Assembly: GCA_001825115.1 (NCBI GenBank)
Contig: MHUY01000039.1
Span: forward strand, 23,797-38,368
Length of the DNA stretch: 14,572 bases
From: Candidatus Yonathbacteria bacterium RIFOXYC2_FULL_47_9
GTDB lineage: Bacteria > Patescibacteriota > Minisyncoccia > Phycocordibacterales > UBA1550
Reading direction: 5' to 3'
The notes below the pieces were generated by a model, which saw nothing but the letters and a program-made list of their open reading frames with translations, searched no databases and had not been told where the DNA came from. Shown here piece after piece: positions 6,480 through 12,965 of this stretch (its first letter is position 1; every line of letters starts with the position of its first letter). The position numbers and the translations under genes were made by a program.

Positions 6480-8426
6480 CTACCAATCAAGACGTATCAC
6501 GGGTTCATTGTACTCCCCCGCAACCTCTTCTTGCTCTGTGTGTGCATCATCGATATCAGAGAGGAACTCGGACGGTGCATTGACTTGGCGCTGACCAAAG
6601 ATGGTGCGTACTGACGCGTATGACAAATATAGTTTTTTCTTGGCACGGGTGATGGCAACATAGAATAATCGACGCTCTTCTTCTTCGTCTTCTTTTGAAA
6701 CAGCACCAGCGCCCATACGACGATGAGGGAAGAGATCTTGTTCGAGACCGGTGACGAATACATAAGGAAACTCAAGACCTTTTGAAGCATGCACGGTCAT
6801 CAGCTTTACGGCACTCGCATTCTTCATGAGTGAATCTTGGTCACTCGCGAGTGCTGCGTCACCAAGGAGTTTCTCGACAGCCTCTTCGGGGGGCAAGATG
6901 TCGTACTTGGTTGCAAGGGTAACGAGTTCATGGATGTTCTCAAGACGTTCGTTGTCTTCATCGTGGCCTGTCTTAAGTGATGCTTCGATACCTGACTTTT
7001 CAGAAACAAACTTAATGAGCTGGGAAGTTTTTTCTACGAGTGCGTAATCTTTGATATCACTCAAGAGTTTCCAGAACTCGCTCACACGTTTTTGTGCAGC
7101 AGGTGTAAGCGTTGCTTCGTCTTTAGCGAACATTTTAGCGAGGGTACTCTTTCCGATACCGCGTGGTGGTGAGTCGATAATGCGCTTGATGTCTGAAAGG
7201 CTGTCGGGGTTGAGTGCAGCACGAATGAACGAAAGAATATCCTTCACTTCTTTGCGCTCAAAGAATCGCACGCCAAGGACTTGGTAAGGTACTTCCGCAA
7301 GAAGGAATGCTTCTTCGAGGGCACGTGATTGAAAGTTTGCACGGTATAGTACGGCAATGTCCTCGGGGTTGGTACCACTCGTGATGAGGTATTTGATCTT
7401 CTCTCCCACCGCGCGTGCCTCAGCACCCTCGTCATAGCTCGCGATGAGACCAATCTTGTCTCCCGAACTATTCCTTGTGAAAAGATTTTTGTCTTTGCGT
7501 ACTGTATTTTTTTTGATGATCTCGTTGGCGGCAGCGAGAATAGTTTGTGTCGAGCGATAGTTTTCTTCGAGAAGAATTGTTTGCGCACCCTCGTAGTCAA
7601 CTTCAAAGTTTAAAATGTTTTGAAGGTTAGCACCGCGCCAGCTATAAATGTTTTGATCACCGTCGCCCACCGCGCAGATATTTTTATTGACACCAGAAAG
7701 GAGGCGTGCAAGTTCGTATTGCACACCGTTAGTATCTTGGTATTCATCGATGTGAATGTATTTCCAGCGCGCGTGATATTGTGCGCGAATCTCGGGGTGA
7801 TCGCGAAGGAGAATAACGGTTTTTAAAATAAGGTCATCAAAGTCGAGCGCTTTTTCACGCTTGAGGAACCCCTCATAGCGTTCCCATACCGAGGCAACGA
7901 TCATCGGGAAGTATGCGTTACCAACATCTGCCTTATAGGCTTCCATGGTTACGAGGTTTCCTTTCTGGCGGGAGATAACATTGGCGATACGGTCAGGTGA
8001 GAACTGCTTAGAATCAAGACCTTGCTCTTTGACGGCTTCTTTCATGAGTGATCCTGCACTATTTTTATCAAGGATGGCAAAGTGCTTGGTAAACCCAAAA
8101 ACCTCTGCATGGGCACGGAGGATATGCACACCAAGAGAGTGAAATGTTCCCACAAAAGGTTTTGCATCGCCAAAGCGAAGGCCAGTCGAAAAACCATGTT
8201 TTTCGAGAAGCGCATCAACGCGTTCCTGCATTTCTTTTGCCGCTTTATTGGTAAAGGTGATAGCAAGAATTTCGCTCGGTGCCACACCTTCTTTTACGAG
8301 GTGAAGGATGCGGTGCGTGAGGGTACTGGTCTTGCCGGTGCCTGCACCTGCGATGATGAGGAGAGGTCCATCTTTGTGTATCGCTGCCTCGCGTTGCTTT
8401 TCATTCAAGTGTTTAAGATGTTCCAT
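6480..8426 (-). CDS. UvrD/PcrA-type superfamily 1A DNA helicase
   Basis: This ATP-dependent 3'-5' DNA helicase probably acts in nucleotide-excision repair, mismatch repair or removal of stalled complexes. All SF1A motifs are present in 648 residues: Walker A AGAGTGKT (26-33), motif Ia TFTNKAAKEM (57-66), Walker B DEYQDT (227-232), motif III GDGDQNIYSWRGA (254-266), motif IV ENYRST (288-293), motif V MTVHASKGLEF (543-553) and motif VI VAITRAKKKLYL (590-601). It is shorter than typical UvrD/PcrA (about 720 residues or more), mostly at the C-terminus after motif VI. It is intact, and catalytic residues are kept. UvrD, PcrA and Rep cannot be told apart here. The start ATG lacks a Shine-Dalgarno and lies next to the long palindrome at 8432-8591. 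The rsmA gene follows after 15 nt. Confidence 0.93.
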   Translation of the reverse strand: MEHLKHLNEKQREAAIHKDGPLLIIAGAGTGKTSTLTHRILHLVKEGVAPSEILAITFTNKAAKEMQERVDALLEKHGFSTGLRFGDAKPFVGTFHSLGVHILRAHAEVFGFTKHFAILDKNSAGSLMKEAVKEQGLDSKQFSPDRIANVISRQKGNLVTMEAYKADVGNAYFPMIVASVWERYEGFLKREKALDFDDLILKTVILLRDHPEIRAQYHARWKYIHIDEYQDTNGVQYELARLLSGVNKNICAVGDGDQNIYSWRGANLQNILNFEVDYEGAQTILLEENYRSTQTILAAANEIIKKNTVRKDKNLFTRNSSGDKIGLIASYDEGAEARAVGEKIKYLITSGTNPEDIAVLYRANFQSRALEEAFLLAEVPYQVLGVRFFERKEVKDILSFIRAALNPDSLSDIKRIIDSPPRGIGKSTLAKMFAKDEATLTPAAQKRVSEFWKLLSDIKDYALVEKTSQLIKFVSEKSGIEASLKTGHDEDNERLENIHELVTLATKYDILPPEEAVEKLLGDAALASDQDSLMKNASAVKLMTVHASKGLEFPYVFVTGLEQDLFPHRRMGAGAVSKEDEEEERRLFYVAITRAKKKLYLSYASVRTIFGQRQVNAPSEFLSDIDDAHTEQEEVAGEYNEPVIRLDW

Positions 8427-8431
8427 CTGGG

Positions 8432-8591
8432 GTATGCCATCGCAAAATAATCTATGCGCAATAATCCAAAAATTTTGGCTGCGCTTTTGTAAAAATCCTT
8501 CGAAATATACGTATATTCCTCAGTATTTTTCCGTCAGCTCGCTCAAAATTTTTGAATTCTTTGCGCAAGAATTATTTAGTGATGGCATTAC
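8432..8591. repeat. Long imperfect palindrome (about 79-nt arms, no loop) upstream of the helicase gene
   Basis: The whole gene-free stretch folds on itself about the perfect core AATATACGTATATT (8504-8517). I paired the bases by hand outward from 8510/8511 with a one-base bulge at 8560 and another near 8589. This gives about 60 Watson-Crick pairs and five G.T pairs over arms of about 79 nt. The best blocks are ATGCCATC (8434-8441) with 8581-8588, AAATAAT with ATTATTT, TGCGCAA (8455-8461) with 8561-8567, and CAAAAATTTTG (8467-8477) with 8544-8554. It may be a MITE-like insertion, a cruciform or a structured RNA. Which of these is unknown. Confidence 0.85.
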
Positions 8592-8617
8592 TGTAACATA
8601 AAAATTGCAGCTCTACT

Positions 8618-8653
8618 AAAAAACCGCACGGATGATGTCCGTGCGGTTTTTTT
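8618..8653. terminator. Intrinsic terminator, able to work in both directions
   Basis: The stem CCGCACGGA (8624-8632) pairs with TCCGTGCGG (8638-8646) around TGATG. It is flanked by an A-run (8618-8623) and a T-run (8647-8653). On the minus strand it ends the transcript of the DUF5663-like gene, whose stop is 20 nt away, and separates it from the helicase gene. On the plus strand it could end any transcript that crosses the long palindrome. Confidence 0.9.
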
Positions 8654-8672
8654 ACTTAATTTTTTCTAATAT

Positions 8673-8987
8673 TTACGCGTTATCTCCGACCAGTTGGTCT
8701 CCTTCGCGGAATGCGATGAGCGTTCTTTTGAGCTCGTCGGCCATCAATGTTTCCATGTCAGGGACGGATTGTTCGAGGAATGCGCGAATGCGCTCAGGGT
8801 CACCCGTAGTGGTAAGCACCTCAAATTCCTGGCGGGCTTCAGGAGAAAGTTTCTCAAAGATAGTCACGGTGACTGATTTTAAAATAATCTCACCGAGCTT
8901 TGAGACGATCTCGTCCTGTGCTTCCGGAGGCAGGTCGCCAATACCGAGTTCAGCTATTAAATTGGTGCGAAGTTCTTGGTCATTCAT
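8673..8987 (-). CDS. Small acidic protein, DUF5663-like
   Basis: This 104-residue protein is hydrophilic, acidic and predicted helical, with no signal peptide or membrane segment. The pattern LIAELGIGDLPPEAQDEI (10-27), then LGEIILKSVTV (31-41) and LSPEARQEFEVL (47-58), resembles DUF5663, a family of unknown function common in CPR genomes; this is from memory. It begins 26 nt downstream of the large membrane-protein gene on the same strand and is followed by a strong terminator, so it is probably the last gene of that two-gene unit. A TATATT 12 nt before the ATG could be a -10 for a separate transcript with a leader of about 5 nt. No Shine-Dalgarno is seen. Confidence 0.75.
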   Translation of the reverse strand: MNDQELRTNLIAELGIGDLPPEAQDEIVSKLGEIILKSVTVTIFEKLSPEARQEFEVLTTTGDPERIRAFLEQSVPDMETLMADELKRTLIAFREGDQLVGDNA

Positions 8988-9013
8988 AGTACTAAGTTGA
9001 ATATATTTTAGGG

Positions 9014-11536
9014 TTAGATAATGGGTGAGGGGCTCTTGCTCAAAGCGGTTGCTGCGGCTCGCTTCATGTAGTCCGCTGCATTTTCGTTGACTAGAGGTGC
9101 AACACCAGTTTCGCTCTGCACCTCTGCTAGCCCTGCTTGCATCTGGGTGGTTGATGTATAATCTTCGATGCCAAAATGACGAGCTCCGTCTTCAGGGAAT
9201 GCACTTGGGTGCGAATTCATTATTTTTTCGACTGTCTGGTTTGCAAAGCCAACATCGGAGTCTTTCCAGTTGATCGAGTCTGTTCCGTTTTGTGCACCAA
9301 ATCCAAAAATTCCTTTTGTGCCAAACTTCTCATCAACATAGTCTTTGACGATCTTTTCAGAAGCCGTAACGATTGATGGGTCGGTTGGGCTTATTTCTTG
9401 AGGGATTACAGCACCGCTTTCGATGGTGGGGGTCGCTACTGCCGAGTGGTCGACAGCAGGGACTACTTCAGGAGACGATACGGGAGTAAAATTAGCAGCT
9501 TCTAGTTCCGATTGCGTGTCACTAAGTACACCCGTGAGGTCTATATGGTCGCCTGGATGAATAACATCAATATTCCCACTCGTTATACCAATAGCCTGGA
9601 GTTCCTCAGGTGACATTGCGGCGAATTTATCTTTAAGTGCGTCGATTACAAAAGTTTTCTGCGCCTCGGGCATACTGGTGAATGCTTCTTGGGTTCCTAA
9701 TTTATCCTCTATGCCACCCCAGAGTGTACCGCCGTCTTCTACTATATATTCAATTTTTTCGACTGACTCAATAGGTGCCTCGAATGCAATCTCCTCTGGT
9801 GAGTTTGTTTGAACTACTTCGCTCCCCATGTAATCACTGATTAGCTTAGGAAGAAGTGCTGCAAACGCTACTGCCCCAATGCTTGCAAGGAGTACGTGGC
9901 GCGTCTCCGCCGCCTTTGAACGTTCTGCCCCTGTTTTTTTCTCGTGAGCATTCTTAAGGATAGTTTCAAATGTTACAAAAAGCCCTGCACCACTTAATCC
10001 ACGAAGTGCGGTGCCGAGTGCTCCTACAGCCCCTACGGCAACCATTGACCCTGCTGCGGCAGCACCGATACCTGAAAGAACCGCACCCCCCGCAAGCATA
10101 TATTTATAGCGTTTAGGAACTTTGTTCCACATCTCACCTATTTTACGAACCTCAGCAACCATCCCCGCTTTTTCTGCGCGCGCTTCAACTGCGCGGTCAA
10201 GGCGAGACAATTTTTCCATGGTAGCACGATATTTTTCAGCATTCCTTGCCATTTGTGCATCAGCTTCTTCTAAATTGAGTGTCGGTTCAATTCGTTGAGT
10301 CTCAAGAGGTGCTACCATCAACCCCTCCTCTGTGGCGGTAGGTAAACCCTCCGTTTCTTTGGTGGCGATAAGGTGAGACCCTTCGATACCAGCAGGGGGA
10401 GGTAATATTTCTTCTGATTGCGGGAGTTCTGGTTCGCGCGGCTCTAGGGTGAGATTCTCCCCTGCTCCTTTGAGGCCCGAGGCTTCTCTTTTTGCTTCAT
10501 TTTCTTTCCAGATACGATTCATGGTTGATTCGTAAGGGCTTAACGAAGACTGCTCCTCTGTGGTCACCGTTTGCTCTGGTTTTATCTGAGCAATTTCTGG
10601 TGTTGCGGCCTCCATTTCTACGAGAGAAATAGGTGAAATTACTGACTCATCACCTTTTTGCAGAAGTACCTCAATAGCTTTTTCAGCCTCTGCTCCCCCT
10701 CGCACATACCCATCGCCGTTCGTGAGGCTTTCGGCAAGCTTAACGTCCTCATTCACTAAAGGAGGAATTGTTTCTAATGTGGCCTCGGGGGTTGCTTCAG
10801 CGGTTGGTGTAATCGTTGCTCGCCCGCCTTGTTCATATTCTGCAATAACTCGGCGAACCTTTTCCTGGTCCTCGAGAGGGTCTACGTTAGGAAGGACATT
10901 ATTGACTTCGAGGATCCTTTTTTGAACACGGCGAAGATTCTCCTGAATAAGTGCCATCGTGCTCTCGGAAGCATTTTCGTTTTGCGCTTGCCTTTCTCGT
11001 ACGCGCAAATCAGCGAGATCAACAAGAAGACCCTCTTTTTGTTTCTGTGCCTTTTCGATAGCAGCAGTGTCTACTGGAGTCTTTTCTTGTGTGGCTTGGG
11101 CAATAGATTGCTGAATCTCTTCGGGGTTTCCTTTTGTTCCGCGTCCACCACGAGGTATTTTTACAGCAGGAAACTTCTGCCCCTTGAGTGCATCGACTTC
11201 AGCACGAAGCTCTTTTATGCGGTTTTGATCCTCAGGTCTTCCCTCTTTTTCAAGACGACGTAATTCATTTACAGTGTCATCAAGCCTGAAGTCTACTTCC
11301 ATCCAGCCTTCTTTTCCCTCTAGTTTACTGTGAAGTCTTTTGCCAAGCTCTTCTTTTCCTTCGGGTGTGAGCGGTACTCGCTCCGAGGTCGTGCTGGGGT
11401 TTTCGGGGGTTACATTTTCTACAAGTGCTAGTTCCTCAGGCATCTTCTCTGCTGGCTGTGTTCCGGTAATTGAGGGAGCTCCTCCTGCTGATGATTCCTG
11501 ATGCTGGTCTTCAAAAGTATTGCGTGAGGTTTCCAT
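9014..11536 (-). CDS. Large membrane protein with coiled-coil N-half and divergent LysM-like domain
   Basis: The product has 840 residues if started at the ATG at 11536 (METSRN...), or 849 from an in-frame ATG at 11563; neither has a convincing Shine-Dalgarno. Residue numbers below use the 840-residue form. About 1-470 is a hydrophilic, Glu/Gln/Lys-rich region with predicted coiled coils (near 85-121, 161-231 and 420-465) and Pro/Thr-rich linkers. Two hydrophobic stretches, about 478-525 (Gly/Ala-rich) and 547-565, suggest a membrane hairpin. Residues 595-670 contain EDGGTLWGGIEDKL and later VIHPGDHIDL, a LysM-like start and end with a helical insertion between. The C-terminal 110 residues match nothing I know. 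A strong promoter lies upstream and the DUF5663-like gene follows. Function is unknown; an envelope or cell-shape scaffold is a guess. Confidence 0.78.
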   Translation of the reverse strand: METSRNTFEDQHQESSAGGAPSITGTQPAEKMPEELALVENVTPENPSTTSERVPLTPEGKEELGKRLHSKLEGKEGWMEVDFRLDDTVNELRRLEKEGRPEDQNRIKELRAEVDALKGQKFPAVKIPRGGRGTKGNPEEIQQSIAQATQEKTPVDTAAIEKAQKQKEGLLVDLADLRVRERQAQNENASESTMALIQENLRRVQKRILEVNNVLPNVDPLEDQEKVRRVIAEYEQGGRATITPTAEATPEATLETIPPLVNEDVKLAESLTNGDGYVRGGAEAEKAIEVLLQKGDESVISPISLVEMEAATPEIAQIKPEQTVTTEEQSSLSPYESTMNRIWKENEAKREASGLKGAGENLTLEPREPELPQSEEILPPPAGIEGSHLIATKETEGLPTATEEGLMVAPLETQRIEPTLNLEEADAQMARNAEKYRATMEKLSRLDRAVEARAEKAGMVAEVRKIGEMWNKVPKRYKYMLAGGAVLSGIGAAAAGSMVAVGAVGALGTALRGLSGAGLFVTFETILKNAHEKKTGAERSKAAETRHVLLASIGAVAFAALLPKLISDYMGSEVVQTNSPEEIAFEAPIESVEKIEYIVEDGGTLWGGIEDKLGTQEAFTSMPEAQKTFVIDALKDKFAAMSPEELQAIGITSGNIDVIHPGDHIDLTGVLSDTQSELEAANFTPVSSPEVVPAVDHSAVATPTIESGAVIPQEISPTDPSIVTASEKIVKDYVDEKFGTKGIFGFGAQNGTDSINWKDSDVGFANQTVEKIMNSHPSAFPEDGARHFGIEDYTSTTQMQAGLAEVQSETGVAPLVNENAADYMKRAAATALSKSPSPII

Positions 11537-11592
11537 ATAAAATTCTTTTTTATTATCGCACATTTATCTAAAGGGATGCAACAATACAACAT

Positions 11593-11645
11593 TAAAATTA
11601 CTATTAAATTATACCACTTTTTATGTAAAAAATCAAGTAATTTTA
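11593..11645. repeat. 10-bp inverted repeat flanking the promoter core
   Basis: TAAAATTACT (11593-11602) and its exact complement at 11636-11645 are separated by 33 nt. One arm covers the predicted start site of the minus-strand promoter and the other touches its -35. The arms are AT-rich, so chance is not excluded. Confidence 0.4.
11608..11636 (-). promoter_or_regulatory. Strong sigma-70-type promoter of the large membrane-protein gene
   Basis: On the minus strand TTGATT (11636 to 11631) is followed by exactly 17 nt and a perfect extended -10, TGG-TATAAT (11616 to 11608). Transcription would start near 11601. This leaves a leader of about 38 nt to the ATG at 11563 or 65 nt to the ATG at 11536. 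It is the best promoter match in the window. Confidence 0.75.
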
Positions 11646-11701
11646 GTCTTTTTATTTATCCACAGGTTTGTTCCTGGCCCCTTCCAACCCCTGGTGATGT
11701 G

Positions 11702-11710
11702 TGCTAGGCT
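11702..11710 (+). promoter_or_regulatory. Possible extended -10 for the LysM/M23 gene
   Basis: TGC-TAGGCT has the TGn extension and three of six bases of the TATAAT consensus; no -35 is apparent. Transcription would start near 11717. That lies just after an in-frame TAG (11712-11714) and ten bases before an in-frame ATT codon at 11727. A hairpin (AACC..GGGG with CCCC.GGTT, 11717-11740) overlaps this start region. Confidence 0.35.
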
Positions 11711-11726
11711 TTAGATAACCACGGGG

Positions 11727-12914
11727 ATTGGCCCCAGGTTTTCCCGAAAAGACGATATTTCCGGCCCTGACCGTACGACAGAACGATTCATAAAAACTCG
11801 AAACATTTCTACACAATTACAGGACCTCGACCAGGGGCGCGTTAGTGCTGGTCGGGCGAAATATCCTTGTTTATCAAGGCTCGCAGGCGTCGGGTTTCTT
11901 TTGGCGTTTATGCTTGCTGGTCTTGCTACTCCTGTTTCATACGCCCATGCCTGGTCTCTTTCGGACCTTTTAGGGTGGGCAAGCAATAAAACAAGCACGG
12001 TGTCTACCCGTGCTGAACCCCAAAACTCTCAAAATATTGCTTTTTTGGAAGCAGCAACCAATGTTGACCCCAATCCAGCAAAAGGTGGGGGCGATATTAC
12101 CATTGATGGCAACGCACTTCTTCCTGAAGTCGGACCTTCAGGTACGATTGCTGATATTGAGTCGAATGAGCGTCAAGGCAGAGTGAGTTTGTACGTTGTG
12201 CGCAAGGGTGACACGCTTCCCCAGATTGCCCAAATGTTTGAGGTGAGTGTAAACACGATTTTGTGGGCAAACGATCTCGAAAAGGGCGCCACTCTCCGTG
12301 TTGGTCAAACCCTCGTAATCCTCCCCGTGAACGGCGTTCAGCATACGGTAAAAAAGGGTGAAACAATCAAAGGTATTGCCAAGAAATACAAGGGTGATGT
12401 TGATGAGATCCTTGCATTTAACGACATTGAAGCAGACAGTCAGATTTCTGTGGACGATGTGATTATTATTCCTGACGGCGAGGACGTTAGTGTGGTGACA
12501 CCAAAAGCTTCTCCTCAGACGAGCTCAACAAAACGTATCGCATCATATCCTTCATACACAGGATACTATTCACACCCTGTTCCTGCCGGACACAAGACGC
12601 AAGGGATTCACGGATACAACGGTGTTGATTTTGGTGCTCCTATTGGAACTCCGGTCTATGCGGCTGCTGAAGGAACGGTTATTGTGAGTCGCTTCCGCAC
12701 CCTCTCTAATCCTTGGTTCGGTGGCTATGGTAATTATGTCATTATCGAGCACCCTAATGGCACGCAAACACTTTATGGCCATATGAGTGCAGTATATGTT
12801 GCGGTGGGTGCGCGTGTGGATAAAGGGCAGTCTATCGGCGAAGTTGGTAGTACTGGTAAATCGACCGGACCGCACCTTCACTTTGAGGTCCGCGGAGCAA
12901 AGAATCCATTTTAG
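11727..12914 (+). CDS. Exported LysM-LysM-M23 metallopeptidase (non-canonical or uncertain start)
   Basis: This is a secreted or anchored peptidoglycan endopeptidase. Residue numbers count from the TTG at 11901: LysM1 about 97-141 (VVRKGDTL...), LysM2 147-191 (TVKKGETI...), M23 domain about 235-330. The M23 domain has HGYNGVD (His237, Asp243), YGHMS (292-296) and GPHLHFE (His325, His327), the zinc and catalytic set of the family. The TTG at 11901 or ATG at 11910 would start inside the hydrophobic core of the signal sequence and remove its basic part. The same frame stays open upstream to a TAG at 11712-11714 and encodes a basic cytoplasmic stretch ending RAKYPCLSRLAG directly before the hydrophobic core. 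The true start is therefore probably upstream; ATT at 11727 is one candidate, giving 395 residues. Only rare codons (ATA, ATT) are available there. The stop is TAG, followed by a bidirectional terminator. Confidence 0.85.
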   Translation: MGPRFSRKDDISGPDRTTERFIKTRNISTQLQDLDQGRVSAGRAKYPCLSRLAGVGFLLAFMLAGLATPVSYAHAWSLSDLLGWASNKTSTVSTRAEPQNSQNIAFLEAATNVDPNPAKGGGDITIDGNALLPEVGPSGTIADIESNERQGRVSLYVVRKGDTLPQIAQMFEVSVNTILWANDLEKGATLRVGQTLVILPVNGVQHTVKKGETIKGIAKKYKGDVDEILAFNDIEADSQISVDDVIIIPDGEDVSVVTPKASPQTSSTKRIASYPSYTGYYSHPVPAGHKTQGIHGYNGVDFGAPIGTPVYAAAEGTVIVSRFRTLSNPWFGGYGNYVIIEHPNGTQTLYGHMSAVYVAVGARVDKGQSIGEVGSTGKSTGPHLHFEVRGAKNPF

Positions 12915-12934
12915 GTTTGAATAACAAGATAACA

Positions 12935-12964
12935 AAAAACCCGAACAATGTTCGGGTTTTTTTT
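12935..12964. terminator. Bidirectional intrinsic terminator between convergent genes
   Basis: AAAAAA, then CCCGAAC (12941-12947), AAT, GTTCGGG (12951-12957) and TTTTTTT (12958-12964). A-runs and T-runs on both sides let the stem stop the LysM/M23 transcript on the plus strand and the comM-type transcript on the minus strand. It lies 20 nt after one stop codon and immediately next to the other. Confidence 0.93.
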
Positions 12965-12965
12965 A

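Noticed and set aside
8308..8601. Plus-strand 97-codon frame running through the palindrome
   Set aside because: It is antisense to the 5' end of the helicase gene, and its distal half is just the AT-rich palindrome; no protein signature is visible.
11711..11998. Minus-strand 95-codon frame across the start of the LysM/M23 gene
   Set aside because: It is antisense to the signal sequence of the peptidase and has no recognisable domain or ribosome-binding site; the plus-strand frame explains the region.
11901..12914. LysM/M23 gene as a pseudogene
   Set aside because: All domains and catalytic residues are intact and the frame is unbroken from 11715 to the stop; only the start codon is unclear.
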